Positions 15,375-23,037 of a stretch of DNA of 29,138 bases are shown here, piece after piece (within the stretch, counting starts at the first letter, position 1; each line of letters opens with the position of its first letter). The notes under the pieces are model-generated. The model ran no database searches. It was not told where the DNA came from and saw nothing but the letters and a program-made list of their open reading frames with translations. Made by a program: the position numbers and the translations under genes. Location of the stretch: assembly GCF_959025735.1 (NCBI RefSeq), contig NZ_CAUFJQ010000007.1:1-29138 (forward strand). The letters run 5' to 3'. This DNA is from an uncultured Streptococcus sp. (GTDB lineage Bacteria; Bacillota; Bacilli; Lactobacillales; Streptococcaceae).

Positions 15375-15827
15375 ATGATATTTGATGATTTAAAAAACAT
15401 CACCTTTTACAAAGGAATCCACCCCAATCTGGATCAGGCCATTGACTTTCTCTATGAGCGTCGGAAGGATTCTTTTGAATTGGGGAGATACGATATTGAT
15501 GGGGATAAGGTCTTTCTCGTCGTTCAAGAAAATACCCTCAACAAAGCAGAAAATGATCGCTTTGAACACCACAAAAGATATGCCGATTTGCATCTATTAG
15601 TAGAAGGGCATGAGTTTTCGAGTTATGGATCTCGTGTGACAGGTGAGGCTATCGCATTTGATGAAGCATCGGACATCGGTTTTGTCCATTGCCAGGAGTC
15701 TTATCCGCTTCATCTAGGCTATCATAATTTTGCGATTTTCTTTCCAGGGGAGCCTCACCAGCCCAATGGCTATGCAGGGCAAGAAGATATCGTGAAAAAA
15801 TATCTATTTAAAATTGCGATTGATTGA
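15375..15827 (+). CDS. YhcH/YjgK/YiaL family protein, probable N-acetylneuraminate anomerase
   Basis: A 150-residue cupin-like protein of the YhcH/YjgK/YiaL (DUF386) family. Conserved polar residues are in NDRFEHHKRYADLHLLVEG and FFPGEPHQP, expected to form the metal site at the barrel centre. The Escherichia coli member YhcH, now NanQ, is reported to speed interconversion of sialic-acid anomers, and its presence in nan operons fits that use: NanA takes the open or alpha form while the importer brings mostly beta. ATG 15375 follows AAAGGATGAG. The anomerase role is by family, not shown by this sequence. Confidence 0.85.
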   Translation: MIFDDLKNITFYKGIHPNLDQAIDFLYERRKDSFELGRYDIDGDKVFLVVQENTLNKAENDRFEHHKRYADLHLLVEGHEFSSYGSRVTGEAIAFDEASDIGFVHCQESYPLHLGYHNFAIFFPGEPHQPNGYAGQEDIVKKYLFKIAID

Positions 15828-15852
15828 TTGATCATGTTAGAAAGGAGCGTCT

Positions 15853-16500
15853 ATGTCATCTAGGGGGGCAGGATTGATCAAATCCGTCTTTAACACGGAC
15901 AATGTAGTGATGCGCATCAGTGAGAAGGTGCTCGACTTGGTAACCGTTAATCTTTTATTTGTGCTAAGTTGTTTACCAGTTCTCACGATTGGAATTGCGA
16001 AAATTAGTTTGTATCAGACGGTTTTTGCCATTAAGCACCAGCGTCGTGTTCCGGTGATTCGTAGTTATGCAAAGGCTTTTCGGGACAATTGGAAGATAGG
16101 CTTGCAACTAGGAAGTCTGGAGTTGCTCGTTTCAGGGATCTGTCTCTTTGACTTGCTCCTCTTTTGGAACCAGACAACTTTGCCGATGCAGGCCTTAAAA
16201 GCTGTGTGTCTAGGGCTCTTCATCTTCCTAGTTCTGGTCATGTTAGCGGCCTATCCAATTGCAGCCCGTTACCAATTGGATTGGAAAGAGTGTTTGCAAA
16301 AAGCCATGATTGTGACAGGCTTGCATTTTCCTTGGTTCTTCGTCATGGGAAGTGCTCTCTTACTTCTATGTATGGCTCTTGCAAGCTCAGTCTTAGCTTT
16401 CCTATTGGAACTCATGATCTTTTTCTTGTTCGGTTTTTCAAGCTTAGCTTATGCACAAGTTGGATTAATGGAAAAGATTTTTGCCCACTACCAAGAATAA
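15853..16500 (+). CDS. DUF624 (YesL-like) membrane protein
   Basis: A 215-residue integral membrane protein with about five helices. The first helix holds LVTVNLLFVLSCLPVLTIGIA, matching the N-x-L-x-x-x-x-C-L-P-V-x-T-x-G pattern of DUF624/YesL proteins, which accompany sugar ABC transporter genes in Firmicutes. Its role is unknown; regulation or assembly of the importer are possibilities. It lies between the anomerase and nanA behind AAAGGAG (15841-15847) and is clearly part of the nan operon. Confidence 0.85.
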   Translation: MSSRGAGLIKSVFNTDNVVMRISEKVLDLVTVNLLFVLSCLPVLTIGIAKISLYQTVFAIKHQRRVPVIRSYAKAFRDNWKIGLQLGSLELLVSGICLFDLLLFWNQTTLPMQALKAVCLGLFIFLVLVMLAAYPIAARYQLDWKECLQKAMIVTGLHFPWFFVMGSALLLLCMALASSVLAFLLELMIFFLFGFSSLAYAQVGLMEKIFAHYQE

Positions 16501-16531
16501 AATGAATTCAATAGTGACAAAAGGAGAAAAT

Positions 16532-17449
16532 ATGTCAGATTTAAAAAAATATGAAGGAGTCATCCCTGCTTTTTATGCCTGCTATGATGACCAAGGGGAA
16601 ATTAGCCCGGAGCGGGTGCGTGCTCTCGTAGAATATTTTATCGCGAAAGGTGTGCAGGGCTTGTATGTCAACGGATCCTCTGGCGAATGTATCTACCAGA
16701 GCGTAGCCGATCGCAAGTTGGTCTTGGAAGAAGTCATGGCAGTAGCTAAAGGGAAATTGACCATCATTGCTCACGTAGCCTGCAACAACACCAAGGATAG
16801 CGTGGAATTGGCACGACATGCAGAAGAACTAGGAGTGGATGCCATTGCGGCCATTCCGCCGATCTATTTCCGCTTGCCAGAATACAGTGTGGCCCACTAC
16901 TGGAATGAAATCAGTGCAGCTGCACCCCATACAGACTTTGTCATCTACAACATCCCGCAATTGGCTGGGGTAGCTTTGACACCGAGCCTTTACAAGGAAA
17001 TGTTGAAAAACCCACGGGTGATTGGAGTCAAGAATTCTTCGATGCCTGTTCAGGACATTCAAACCTTTGCTTCTTTAGGAGGCGACGACCACATCGTCTT
17101 TAATGGTCCGGATGAACAATTCTTAGGTGGCCGTCTCATGGGAGCGCAAGCTGGGATCGGTGGCACCTATGGTGCGATGCCAGAACTTTTCTTGAAGCTC
17201 AATCAGCTGATTGCTGAGAAAGACTTAGAGACTGCGCGTGCCCTGCAGTTTGCCATCAATGACATTATCGGAGTCTTGACGTCTGCTCATGGCAATATGT
17301 ATGCAGTCATCAAAGCGGTTTTGCGCATCAATGAAGGTTTGGACTTGGGATCTGTTCGCTCCCCTTTGACGCCAGTAGTAGAAGCGGATCAAGAAGTGAT
17401 TCAACGTGCTGCTCAACTCATTCAGGATACAAAAGCCAGATTCCTTTAA
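16532..17449 (+). CDS. nanA: N-acetylneuraminate lyase NanA
   Basis: NanA splits N-acetylneuraminate into ManNAc and pyruvate by a Schiff-base aldol mechanism. The 305-residue TIM-barrel protein of the DHDPS/NAL family shows the pyruvate carboxylate loop NGSSGE (47-52), Y139 in IYNIP, and the Schiff-base K167 in VIGVKNSS, at positions close to E. coli NanA Y137 and K165. ATG 16532 follows AAAAGGAG; an in-frame upstream extension to 16481 would overlap the preceding gene and has no ribosome site. The symbol nanA also names a sialidase in S. pneumoniae, which this is not. Confidence 0.96.
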   Translation: MSDLKKYEGVIPAFYACYDDQGEISPERVRALVEYFIAKGVQGLYVNGSSGECIYQSVADRKLVLEEVMAVAKGKLTIIAHVACNNTKDSVELARHAEELGVDAIAAIPPIYFRLPEYSVAHYWNEISAAAPHTDFVIYNIPQLAGVALTPSLYKEMLKNPRVIGVKNSSMPVQDIQTFASLGGDDHIVFNGPDEQFLGGRLMGAQAGIGGTYGAMPELFLKLNQLIAEKDLETARALQFAINDIIGVLTSAHGNMYAVIKAVLRINEGLDLGSVRSPLTPVVEADQEVIQRAAQLIQDTKARFL

Positions 17450-17464
17450 TCAAAGGAGGTCTAG

Positions 17465-18352
17465 ATGAATCCATATGTTGTAATTGATATCGGAGGGACC
17501 AGTATCAAGTATGGTCTAGCCGATGCAAAAGGGCAACTCCTAGAGACCCATGAAATGCCAACGGAGGCCCAAAAAGGAGGACCTCACATTCTTAACACAA
17601 CAAAGGAAATCGTAGCCCGTTATTTGAAGAAGCATCCCTTGGCAGGGGTTGCGATTTCTTCGGCCGGAATGGTAGATCCTGATAAGGGAGAAATCTTTTA
17701 TGCAGGCCCACAAATTCCCAACTATGCAGGCACCCAATTCAAAAAGGAAATCGAAGAGACCTTTCAGATCCCTTGCGAGATTGAAAATGATGTCAACTGT
17801 GCCGGTCTCGCAGAGGTCACTACAGGCCATGCAAAAGGATCGAACAATGCTGTTTGCCTGACAATTGGGACAGGGATCGGTGGTTGCCTCTTGCTTGATG
17901 GTCAGGTCTTTCATGGCTTTAGTAATTCAGCCTGTGAGGTTGGCTATCTTCATTTGCCAGACGGTGCCTTTCAGGATCTAGCTTCAACGACGGCTTTGGT
18001 CGAGTATGTGGCAGAACATCATAGTGATCCTGTGGAACAGTGGAATGGCCGCCGGATCTTCAAGCAGGCAACGGAGGGAGATAAAATCTGTATGGCTGGA
18101 ATTGATCGGATGGTGACCTACCTTGGTAAAGGACTGGCCAATATCGTTTATGTGGTCAACCCAGAGGTCATCGTTCTTGGAGGGGGGATTATGGCTCAGG
18201 AAGCCATCCTCAAGCCAAAAATCTATCAAGCCCTGTGTGCCGAACTGGTTCCTAGCCTAGCAGATAAGATCCGTTTGGAATTTGCCCACCATCAAAACGC
18301 TGCGGGTATGTTGGGGGCTTACTATCACTTTAGACAAAAACATGCAACATAA
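17465..18352 (+). CDS. nanK: ROK-family N-acetylmannosamine kinase NanK, zinc motif absent
   Basis: A 295-residue sugar kinase of the ROK family, probably phosphorylating ManNAc to ManNAc-6-phosphate with ATP. DIGGTSIKYG (8-17) is the ATP-binding loop, ENDVNC carries the base D109, and TIGTGIGGCLL is the second phosphate loop. The usual ROK zinc motif CxCGxxGCxE is missing: after E158 in ACEVGYLHL the protein goes straight to FQDLASTTALVEY. The EVGH histidine is replaced by Tyr, so this is a zinc-free ROK enzyme, unlike E. coli NanK. AAAGGAGG precedes the ATG. It is the last gene of the operon. Specificity is inferred from context. Confidence 0.9.
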   Translation: MNPYVVIDIGGTSIKYGLADAKGQLLETHEMPTEAQKGGPHILNTTKEIVARYLKKHPLAGVAISSAGMVDPDKGEIFYAGPQIPNYAGTQFKKEIEETFQIPCEIENDVNCAGLAEVTTGHAKGSNNAVCLTIGTGIGGCLLLDGQVFHGFSNSACEVGYLHLPDGAFQDLASTTALVEYVAEHHSDPVEQWNGRRIFKQATEGDKICMAGIDRMVTYLGKGLANIVYVVNPEVIVLGGGIMAQEAILKPKIYQALCAELVPSLADKIRLEFAHHQNAAGMLGAYYHFRQKHAT

Positions 18353-18379
18353 AACAAGTCGCGTTGGCGACTTGTTTTT
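18352..18379 (+). terminator. nan operon terminator
   Basis: AAACAAGTCGC (18352-18362) and GCGACTTGTTT (18367-18377) form an 11-bp perfect stem with a GTTG tetraloop, ending in a T5 run. The left arm starts inside the nanK stop codon. Confidence 0.92.
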
Positions 18380-18387
18380 GATTCATC

Positions 18388-18433
18388 AAAAAAAGCATGA
18401 AAGATGAAGAAAGCCTGATCTTTCATGCTTTTT
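18388..18433. terminator. Bidirectional terminator between nanK and nanR
   Basis: GCATGAAAGAT (18395-18405) pairs with ATCTTTCATGC (18418-18428); A7 precedes and T5 follows the stem, so it can stop transcripts from nanK (+) and from convergent nanR (-). Confidence 0.85.
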
Positions 18434-18449
18434 AAATAGGGAGACCATA

Positions 18450-19289
18450 TTAAGATTTTCGAGAACGTTGATTAGAAAGTTTTTTGTTTTCCCAGTAGCT
18501 ATTAAAGACAATTTCCTTTTGTTCTCGACTTTTATTAAGGAAATGAGCATAGATCAAATCGACCACAATGAGGAGTGGTAAAATGGCGGAGATTCGATCG
18601 ATATAGGTACTACTAGGAAGAGGTGCGGCCGGTAACACTTCTGTGAATCCTTGGTGGATGGCAGCCGGGTTAGCGGTCACAAGAACCGTTTTAGCCCCTT
18701 TTTCTTTGGCGTCCAGGAGACTATCTGTAATGGAGTTGGTGCCTCCTGACAATGAGAAACCGATGACTAAACAAGAGGAATCGAGAATACTGGTCGTCCA
18801 AGCAAAGCCATCTTGATCAGTCAGGGCTTCACAAACGACGCCCAGTCGCATAAAGCGCAATTTCATTTCTCGAGCGACTAAACCGGAACTACCGATCCCG
18901 AAGAAATAGACTCGATCTACTTGATCGATTAGTTCAGCTACCCGATCTAATTGGGAATCTTTTACCAGACTTTCAGTGACGTTACTGATATGGTGGTAGC
19001 GTTGCAAGACGCTCAGCGTCAGTTCGTCATGCACTTGCACCTGTTTTTGATTTTTGGTTTCTTCGTTAAAGTGATAGACAAATTCCCGATAGCCGGAAAA
19101 ACCACATTTTTGAGAGAAACGCGTCAAAGCTGCCTTTGAGACATGGAGTAACTCAGTTACACGAGAAGAGGACAGGGAGTGCTGTCGTGCTTCGGATGAT
19201 AAAAAATATTGGGCAATGTCGCGTTCCATATCTGTTAACTCAGCTTCATGGCTGGCGATAATGGCGCGTAAATCTTGATTTTGTTTCAC
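18450..19289 (-). CDS. nanR: RpiR-family transcriptional regulator of sialic acid use, NanR-like
   Basis: A 279-residue regulator. The N-terminal helix-turn-helix (about 1-80, including SSSRVTELLHVSKAALTRFSQKCGFSGYREF) is RpiR type, and the C-terminal SIS domain (about 120-255, VYFFGIGSSGLVAREM, VIGFSLSGGTNSI) binds a sugar phosphate. In this place it most likely senses ManNAc-6-P or a related intermediate, as streptococcal NanR does. The start is GTG at 19289 with the ribosome site AGGAGGA (complement of 19295-19303). It faces the nan operon tail to tail, so it has its own promoter (19347-19375). Symbol by synteny; E. coli NanR is an unrelated GntR-type protein. Confidence 0.88.
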   Translation of the reverse strand: MKQNQDLRAIIASHEAELTDMERDIAQYFLSSEARQHSLSSSRVTELLHVSKAALTRFSQKCGFSGYREFVYHFNEETKNQKQVQVHDELTLSVLQRYHHISNVTESLVKDSQLDRVAELIDQVDRVYFFGIGSSGLVAREMKLRFMRLGVVCEALTDQDGFAWTTSILDSSCLVIGFSLSGGTNSITDSLLDAKEKGAKTVLVTANPAAIHQGFTEVLPAAPLPSSTYIDRISAILPLLIVVDLIYAHFLNKSREQKEIVFNSYWENKKLSNQRSRKS

Positions 19290-19346
19290 AGCAATCCTCC
19301 TTTCTCACGAGATGAAATAACAGGATGCTCCTATAATATATTACAC

Positions 19347-19375
19347 ATTATAACATGGGTAACCGCTTTATTCAA
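19347..19375 (-). promoter_or_regulatory. nanR promoter with a cre-like site
   Basis: On the minus strand TTGAAT (complement of 19370-19375), 17 bp, TATAAT (complement of 19347-19352) with TG extension. The spacer holds a weak cre-like sequence, about 11 of 14 (complement of 19358-19371). Confidence 0.75.
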
Positions 19376-19498
19376 GTAAAAGAAATCAAGAAATACTGAA
19401 ACTAGGAACAGGATATGCGAAAAGAAGAGAACGCTACCAATCCTGGCAGTAGTGGCTTGTTGGTTATCCACAATTTTCTGAAAATTTCCGGTTGGGCC

Positions 19499-19527
19499 TG
19501 AACAAACGATATGAATTGTGGTATAAT
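19499..19527 (+). promoter_or_regulatory. Promoter of the V-type ATPase operon
   Basis: Extended -10 TGGTATAAT (19519-19527) with a weak TGAACA -35 (19499-19504, 17-bp spacer). It lies in a 293-nt region shared with the divergent nanR promoter. A DnaA-box-like TTATCCACA (19464-19472) is also there, but alone. I see no cre or Rex site, so control appears separate from the genes to the left. Confidence 0.7.
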
Positions 19528-19582
19528 TTAAGATAATTGTACTGTTGTTGGAAGAACAATGGTTGAATAAGGAGGTGTGACG

Positions 19583-19906
19583 ATGTCGAATGCAACACTC
19601 GAGATGATGCAAGAGATCGAGCAAGCTGCTCAGGGCGTGATCGTAGGCTATGAAGCTCAAGTTGAACAAATCCGAACGGATTCGCGCGATCGCCTTGCAA
19701 CAGTGGCACAGCATTACGATGAGGAAACCAAGCAATTGGTCACAGAGGCAGAAAAAAACGCCCAGGAAAGACTCGTCCGTTTAACGAAAGATCTGGAAGA
19801 AACGGTTGCGCGCAATGATGCCAGGGTACAAGAGGCGATGACCGATAAACGAGTTGGGCTAGTTGAAGCCATTGTAGAAAAGGTGGTAGCAAGCTATGGC
19901 CGTTAG
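19583..19906 (+). CDS. ntpF: V-type ATPase peripheral stalk subunit, NtpF-like
   Basis: A 107-residue almost wholly helical protein with charged coiled-coil sequence (QIRTDSRDRLATVAQHYDEE, EAEKNAQERLVRLTKDLEET) ending in VVASYGR. By place and form it is the small peripheral-stalk subunit, the partner of NtpE that holds the head still against rotation (NtpF in Enterococcus hirae, also called G/H subunit). ATG 19583 is 7 nt after AAGGAGG; the GTG at 19577 is too close. It overlaps ntpI by 11 nt. Confidence 0.8.
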   Translation: MSNATLEMMQEIEQAAQGVIVGYEAQVEQIRTDSRDRLATVAQHYDEETKQLVTEAEKNAQERLVRLTKDLEETVARNDARVQEAMTDKRVGLVEAIVEKVVASYGR

Positions 19907-21857
19907 TCAGATGCAAAAACTGTCCCTCATCTTGCCCAAAGATGACTTGGACAGTCTCCTACTAGCGCTACAGTCTGAGGCGAAAATCCAGATTTATGAC
20001 CTCAGTGAGCATGAAGAATGGCAGGCTGCCTTTGAGGCAAATACCTTGTCTCAACCCTTGACAGAGAACAATCGTCAAGCTTTGGTAGAGCTGCAAAAAC
20101 GTCAAGAACAAGTTGAAAAAATGATTCAGACTCTGGAGCCTTATATGCCTGAGAAAAAGGCCCTGCAAGCTCTGAAGGAAGAACCCTTAAGCTTGTCTTT
20201 TGATGACTTGCAGGCCCACGGGATGATTCGAGATGAGGATCTTCTATTGACCAAGTTGAAACGCCAATTGCGCGTGTTAGACAAGGCTCGTCAGAAGATT
20301 GCGGATGCAAAGGGAGAGATAGAACGCTTAGAAAAATGGCGACCGTTAGAGGTGACGCCAGCTGCCCTTGCTACCTTTCACTATGTGCATGGCTTGATCG
20401 GGACGATACCAAATAGCGATACAGACGCTGTTCGTTCTTCTTTAAAAGCTCATCCTGAGCTGGAGTTAGAAGAAGTCTTTACGTCTGAAACCGAACACGG
20501 CTATGTCATCTTGTATCGTTCGGGAGATCGTGTAGCTGTTCAGGAGCTTCTAGAAAACCATGGGTTCAAAGAATTGGACTATGAAGAAGAGCAGGTCCCG
20601 GCCGTCTACTTGGATCGCCTAGAAGGGGAAATCAAAGAGCAGGAAGCTGTCGTTGCAGCAACCCTAGCAGAGTTACAAAACTCCCAGAAGGAGCTGGACC
20701 AGCTCAAGTATCAGATGGATTACTTGCTGAGTTCGGGAGCTCGTGAGGAAGCCAAGTCGCTTCTTGCCAGCACGCAAAGCTTGGTAGCCCTAGAGGGTTG
20801 GATTGAAACCTCCCAAGTGGCCTCATTGCGAGACTTCTTGCAACAAGGTTTCGGTTCTCGGGTCTTACTAGAGACACGCAATGTGACGGAAAAAGATTTG
20901 GATGACGTTCCGATTCAGTTGCGAAACAATGCCTTGGTGGAGCCCTTCGAGTTAGTGACGGAAATGTATGCCCTGCCCAAGTATTACGAGAAAGATCCGA
21001 CCCCAATCGTGTCTCTCTTCTACTTTGTTTTCTTTGGCATGATGGTCGCCGATATCGGTTATGGACTCTTGCTAACACTAGCGACAGGCTTTGCTCTTAA
21101 AGCCTTTAAGCTCAAGCCTGGTACGGCAAAGAATCTTCGATTCTTCAGTCTCCTCGGAATCTCCGTTGCCCTTTGGGGAGTGGTCTATGGCTCTTTCTTC
21201 GGATTTGAAATGCCCTTTGCCCTGATCAGTACGACCAGCAACGCTATGACCATCCTGATCCTCTCAGTGGTCTTTGGTTTTGTCACTGTCTTAGTGGGCC
21301 TCTTCCTAGGGGGAATGAAAAATGTTCGCCTCAAAGACTACACGGAAGCCTATAATGCGGGCTTTGCTTGGGTCTTGATCCTACTTGGCTTAATGCTTCT
21401 AGCAGTAGGCAATATCTTGCCAGGGATGAGCGTTCTGGTTCCGATTGGCAAGTGGCTGGCTATTTTGAATGCCATTGGGATCTTGATTGTTTCCATTGTC
21501 AGTGCCAAGAAGCTGTCCGGTTTAGCGTCTGGTCTCTTTAACCTCTACAATGTCAGTGGGTACGTCGGAGACTTGGTCAGCTTCACCCGTTTGATGGCCC
21601 TGGGCTTGTCTGGAGCTAGTATCGGTTCAGCCTTTAACCTTATTGTCAATCTCTTTCCACCGCTTGGACGGTTTACGGTAGGGCTTGTGCTCTTTATCGT
21701 CCTACATGCCATTAACATGTTCCTGTCCTTCTTGTCAGGTTATGTGCATGGAGCCCGTTTAATCTTTGTGGAGTTCTTCGGTAAGTTCTACGAAGGAGGA
21801 GGCAAGCCATTTCGTCCTCTTAAACCTTCTGAACGCTATATCAAAACAAAAAAATAA
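19896..21857 (+). CDS. ntpI: V-type ATPase membrane stator subunit I (a)
   Basis: A 653-residue subunit with a cytoplasmic half (1 to about 365, coiled coils at about 55-85, 115-150 and 235-280) that binds the peripheral stalks, and a membrane half of seven or eight helices. R565 in SFTRLMALGLSGA is the conserved arginine that faces the ion-binding glutamate of the rotor ring. The C-terminus ARLIFVEFFGKFYEGGGKPF is a family signature. Length is normal. It overlaps ntpF by 11 nt. Confidence 0.95.
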   Translation: MAVSQMQKLSLILPKDDLDSLLLALQSEAKIQIYDLSEHEEWQAAFEANTLSQPLTENNRQALVELQKRQEQVEKMIQTLEPYMPEKKALQALKEEPLSLSFDDLQAHGMIRDEDLLLTKLKRQLRVLDKARQKIADAKGEIERLEKWRPLEVTPAALATFHYVHGLIGTIPNSDTDAVRSSLKAHPELELEEVFTSETEHGYVILYRSGDRVAVQELLENHGFKELDYEEEQVPAVYLDRLEGEIKEQEAVVAATLAELQNSQKELDQLKYQMDYLLSSGAREEAKSLLASTQSLVALEGWIETSQVASLRDFLQQGFGSRVLLETRNVTEKDLDDVPIQLRNNALVEPFELVTEMYALPKYYEKDPTPIVSLFYFVFFGMMVADIGYGLLLTLATGFALKAFKLKPGTAKNLRFFSLLGISVALWGVVYGSFFGFEMPFALISTTSNAMTILILSVVFGFVTVLVGLFLGGMKNVRLKDYTEAYNAGFAWVLILLGLMLLAVGNILPGMSVLVPIGKWLAILNAIGILIVSIVSAKKLSGLASGLFNLYNVSGYVGDLVSFTRLMALGLSGASIGSAFNLIVNLFPPLGRFTVGLVLFIVLHAINMFLSFLSGYVHGARLIFVEFFGKFYEGGGKPFRPLKPSERYIKTKK

Positions 21858-21887
21858 GTATTATCTTTTATAAATAGGAGTATATTC

Positions 21888-22367
21888 ATGGAATCTTTAG
21901 CATCATATTTTTCAGCCCATGGGGGCGCCTTCTTTGCAGCATTTGGTGTCGCGATCGCTGTCGCACTTAGTGGGATGGGATCTGCCCTTGGGGTTGGTAA
22001 AACGGGTCAAGCAGCAGCAGCGCTCTTGAAAGAACAACCCGAAAAATTTGCCCAAGCCCTGATTTTGCAATTGTTGCCAGGTACACAAGGTTTGTACGGT
22101 TTTGTTATCGGGATCTTGATCTGGTTGCAAATTAAGCCAGATATGCCTCTTGAAACAGGAGTTGCTTACTTCTTTACAGCTCTTCCAGTTGCGATCGTTG
22201 GTTATTTCTCAGCAAAACACCAAGGAAATGTTGCGACAGCAGGGATGCAAATCTTGGCAAAACGTCCTGAGGACATGATGAAAGGGGTTATCCTTGCGGC
22301 CATGGTTGAAACCTATGCCATCTTGGCCTTCGTTGTGTCCTTCCTATTGACCCTACGCGTCGGCTAA
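21888..22367 (+). CDS. ntpK: V-type ATPase rotor ring subunit K, Na+ type
   Basis: A 159-residue four-helix proteolipid (two fused hairpins). Residues of the E. hirae NtpK sodium site are all present with a +2 offset: L63, T66, Q67, Q112 and E141 (E. hirae L61, T64, Q65, Q110, E139), seen in LLPGTQGLYG, HQGNV and MVETYAI. This strongly suggests that Na+ rather than H+ is moved. It starts behind ATAGGAG, 30 nt after ntpI, and a hairpin follows it. Confidence 0.96.
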   Translation: MESLASYFSAHGGAFFAAFGVAIAVALSGMGSALGVGKTGQAAAALLKEQPEKFAQALILQLLPGTQGLYGFVIGILIWLQIKPDMPLETGVAYFFTALPVAIVGYFSAKHQGNVATAGMQILAKRPEDMMKGVILAAMVETYAILAFVVSFLLTLRVG

Positions 22368-22384
22368 GAGCTAGCTTTGATGGA

Positions 22385-22402
22385 TTCGCCTTTCGAGGCG
22401 AA
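22385..22402 (+). other. Hairpin between ntpK and ntpE
   Basis: TTCGCC (22385-22390) pairs with GGCGAA (22397-22402), extendable by one T-A pair; no T run follows, so it is not a terminator. It may protect the upstream mRNA end and so favour the many copies of NtpK needed per complex. Confidence 0.5.
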
Positions 22403-22437
22403 AAACACAAGACGCATGCAATAGGAGAAAAAACGAT

Positions 22438-23028
22438 ATGGATGAACAAACCCAATTAAAGGATTCGATCTTGGCCCAAGCCCATGAAAAAGGGCGTAAA
22501 CTCATAGAAGAGGCCAAGGAAACCATCCTAAAAGAAGAGACTGCACAAGAAGAGCGTTTGATCCAAGACAAACTCAATCAACGCTCCGAGCAGCTCAAGC
22601 GGATTCAACGTCAATTGCAACGTGAAACCCAACAAATCGAAAATAAAAAACGCCAATCAACCCTTGTCACCAAGCAACGAGTCTTAAAGGATCTCTTTGC
22701 AGATGCTTATGAAGCGATGGTGGCTTGGCCCCTTGAAAAGGAAATGCAGTTTGTAGATGCGGTCTTAGAGCGCTATCAGGGACAAGTTGTGACCCTGACC
22801 TTTGGGGCGGTGAGTGCTGCTAAATTTGATTCAGCAGCTCTCGAGAGATTGAAGCAGACGCATCAGAATGTGACAGTTGCAGATGCAACGATCCCAGCTC
22901 AAGCAGGCTTTGTCTTGTCAGTTGGGAAGATTGATGACAACTATCTCTACCGTGATTTGGTGGATTCCATTTGGGAGCAAGAAAGCTACCAGATGGCAGC
23001 CAGCATTTTCACAGATGAAGAGAACTAG
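22438..23028 (+). CDS. ntpE: V-type ATPase peripheral stalk subunit E
   Basis: A 196-residue peripheral-stalk subunit. Residues 1 to about 95 are one long charged coiled coil (AHEKGRKLIEEAKETILKEE, RQLQRETQQIENKKRQ), followed by a globular alpha/beta domain that contacts the head and ends VDSIWEQESYQMAASIF. It works with NtpF as the stator. ATG 22438 follows AATAGGAG, 70 nt after ntpK, the widest gap in the early part of the operon. It ends 9 nt before ntpC. Confidence 0.92.
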   Translation: MDEQTQLKDSILAQAHEKGRKLIEEAKETILKEETAQEERLIQDKLNQRSEQLKRIQRQLQRETQQIENKKRQSTLVTKQRVLKDLFADAYEAMVAWPLEKEMQFVDAVLERYQGQVVTLTFGAVSAAKFDSAALERLKQTHQNVTVADATIPAQAGFVLSVGKIDDNYLYRDLVDSIWEQESYQMAASIFTDEEN

Positions 23029-23037
23029 GAGGTTGCA

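Noticed and set aside
16164..16505. Plus-strand ORF overlapping the DUF624 gene
   Set aside because: Out-of-frame shadow of a well-supported membrane protein, with no ribosome site.
19464..19472. DnaA box (TTATCCACA) as sign of an origin
   Set aside because: A single box without a cluster, AT-rich unwinding element or dnaA/dnaN gene; chance is enough.
19331..19735. Minus-strand ORF of 134 residues upstream of nanR
   Set aside because: It overlaps the ntpF gene and both promoters, has no ribosome site and no recognisable family.
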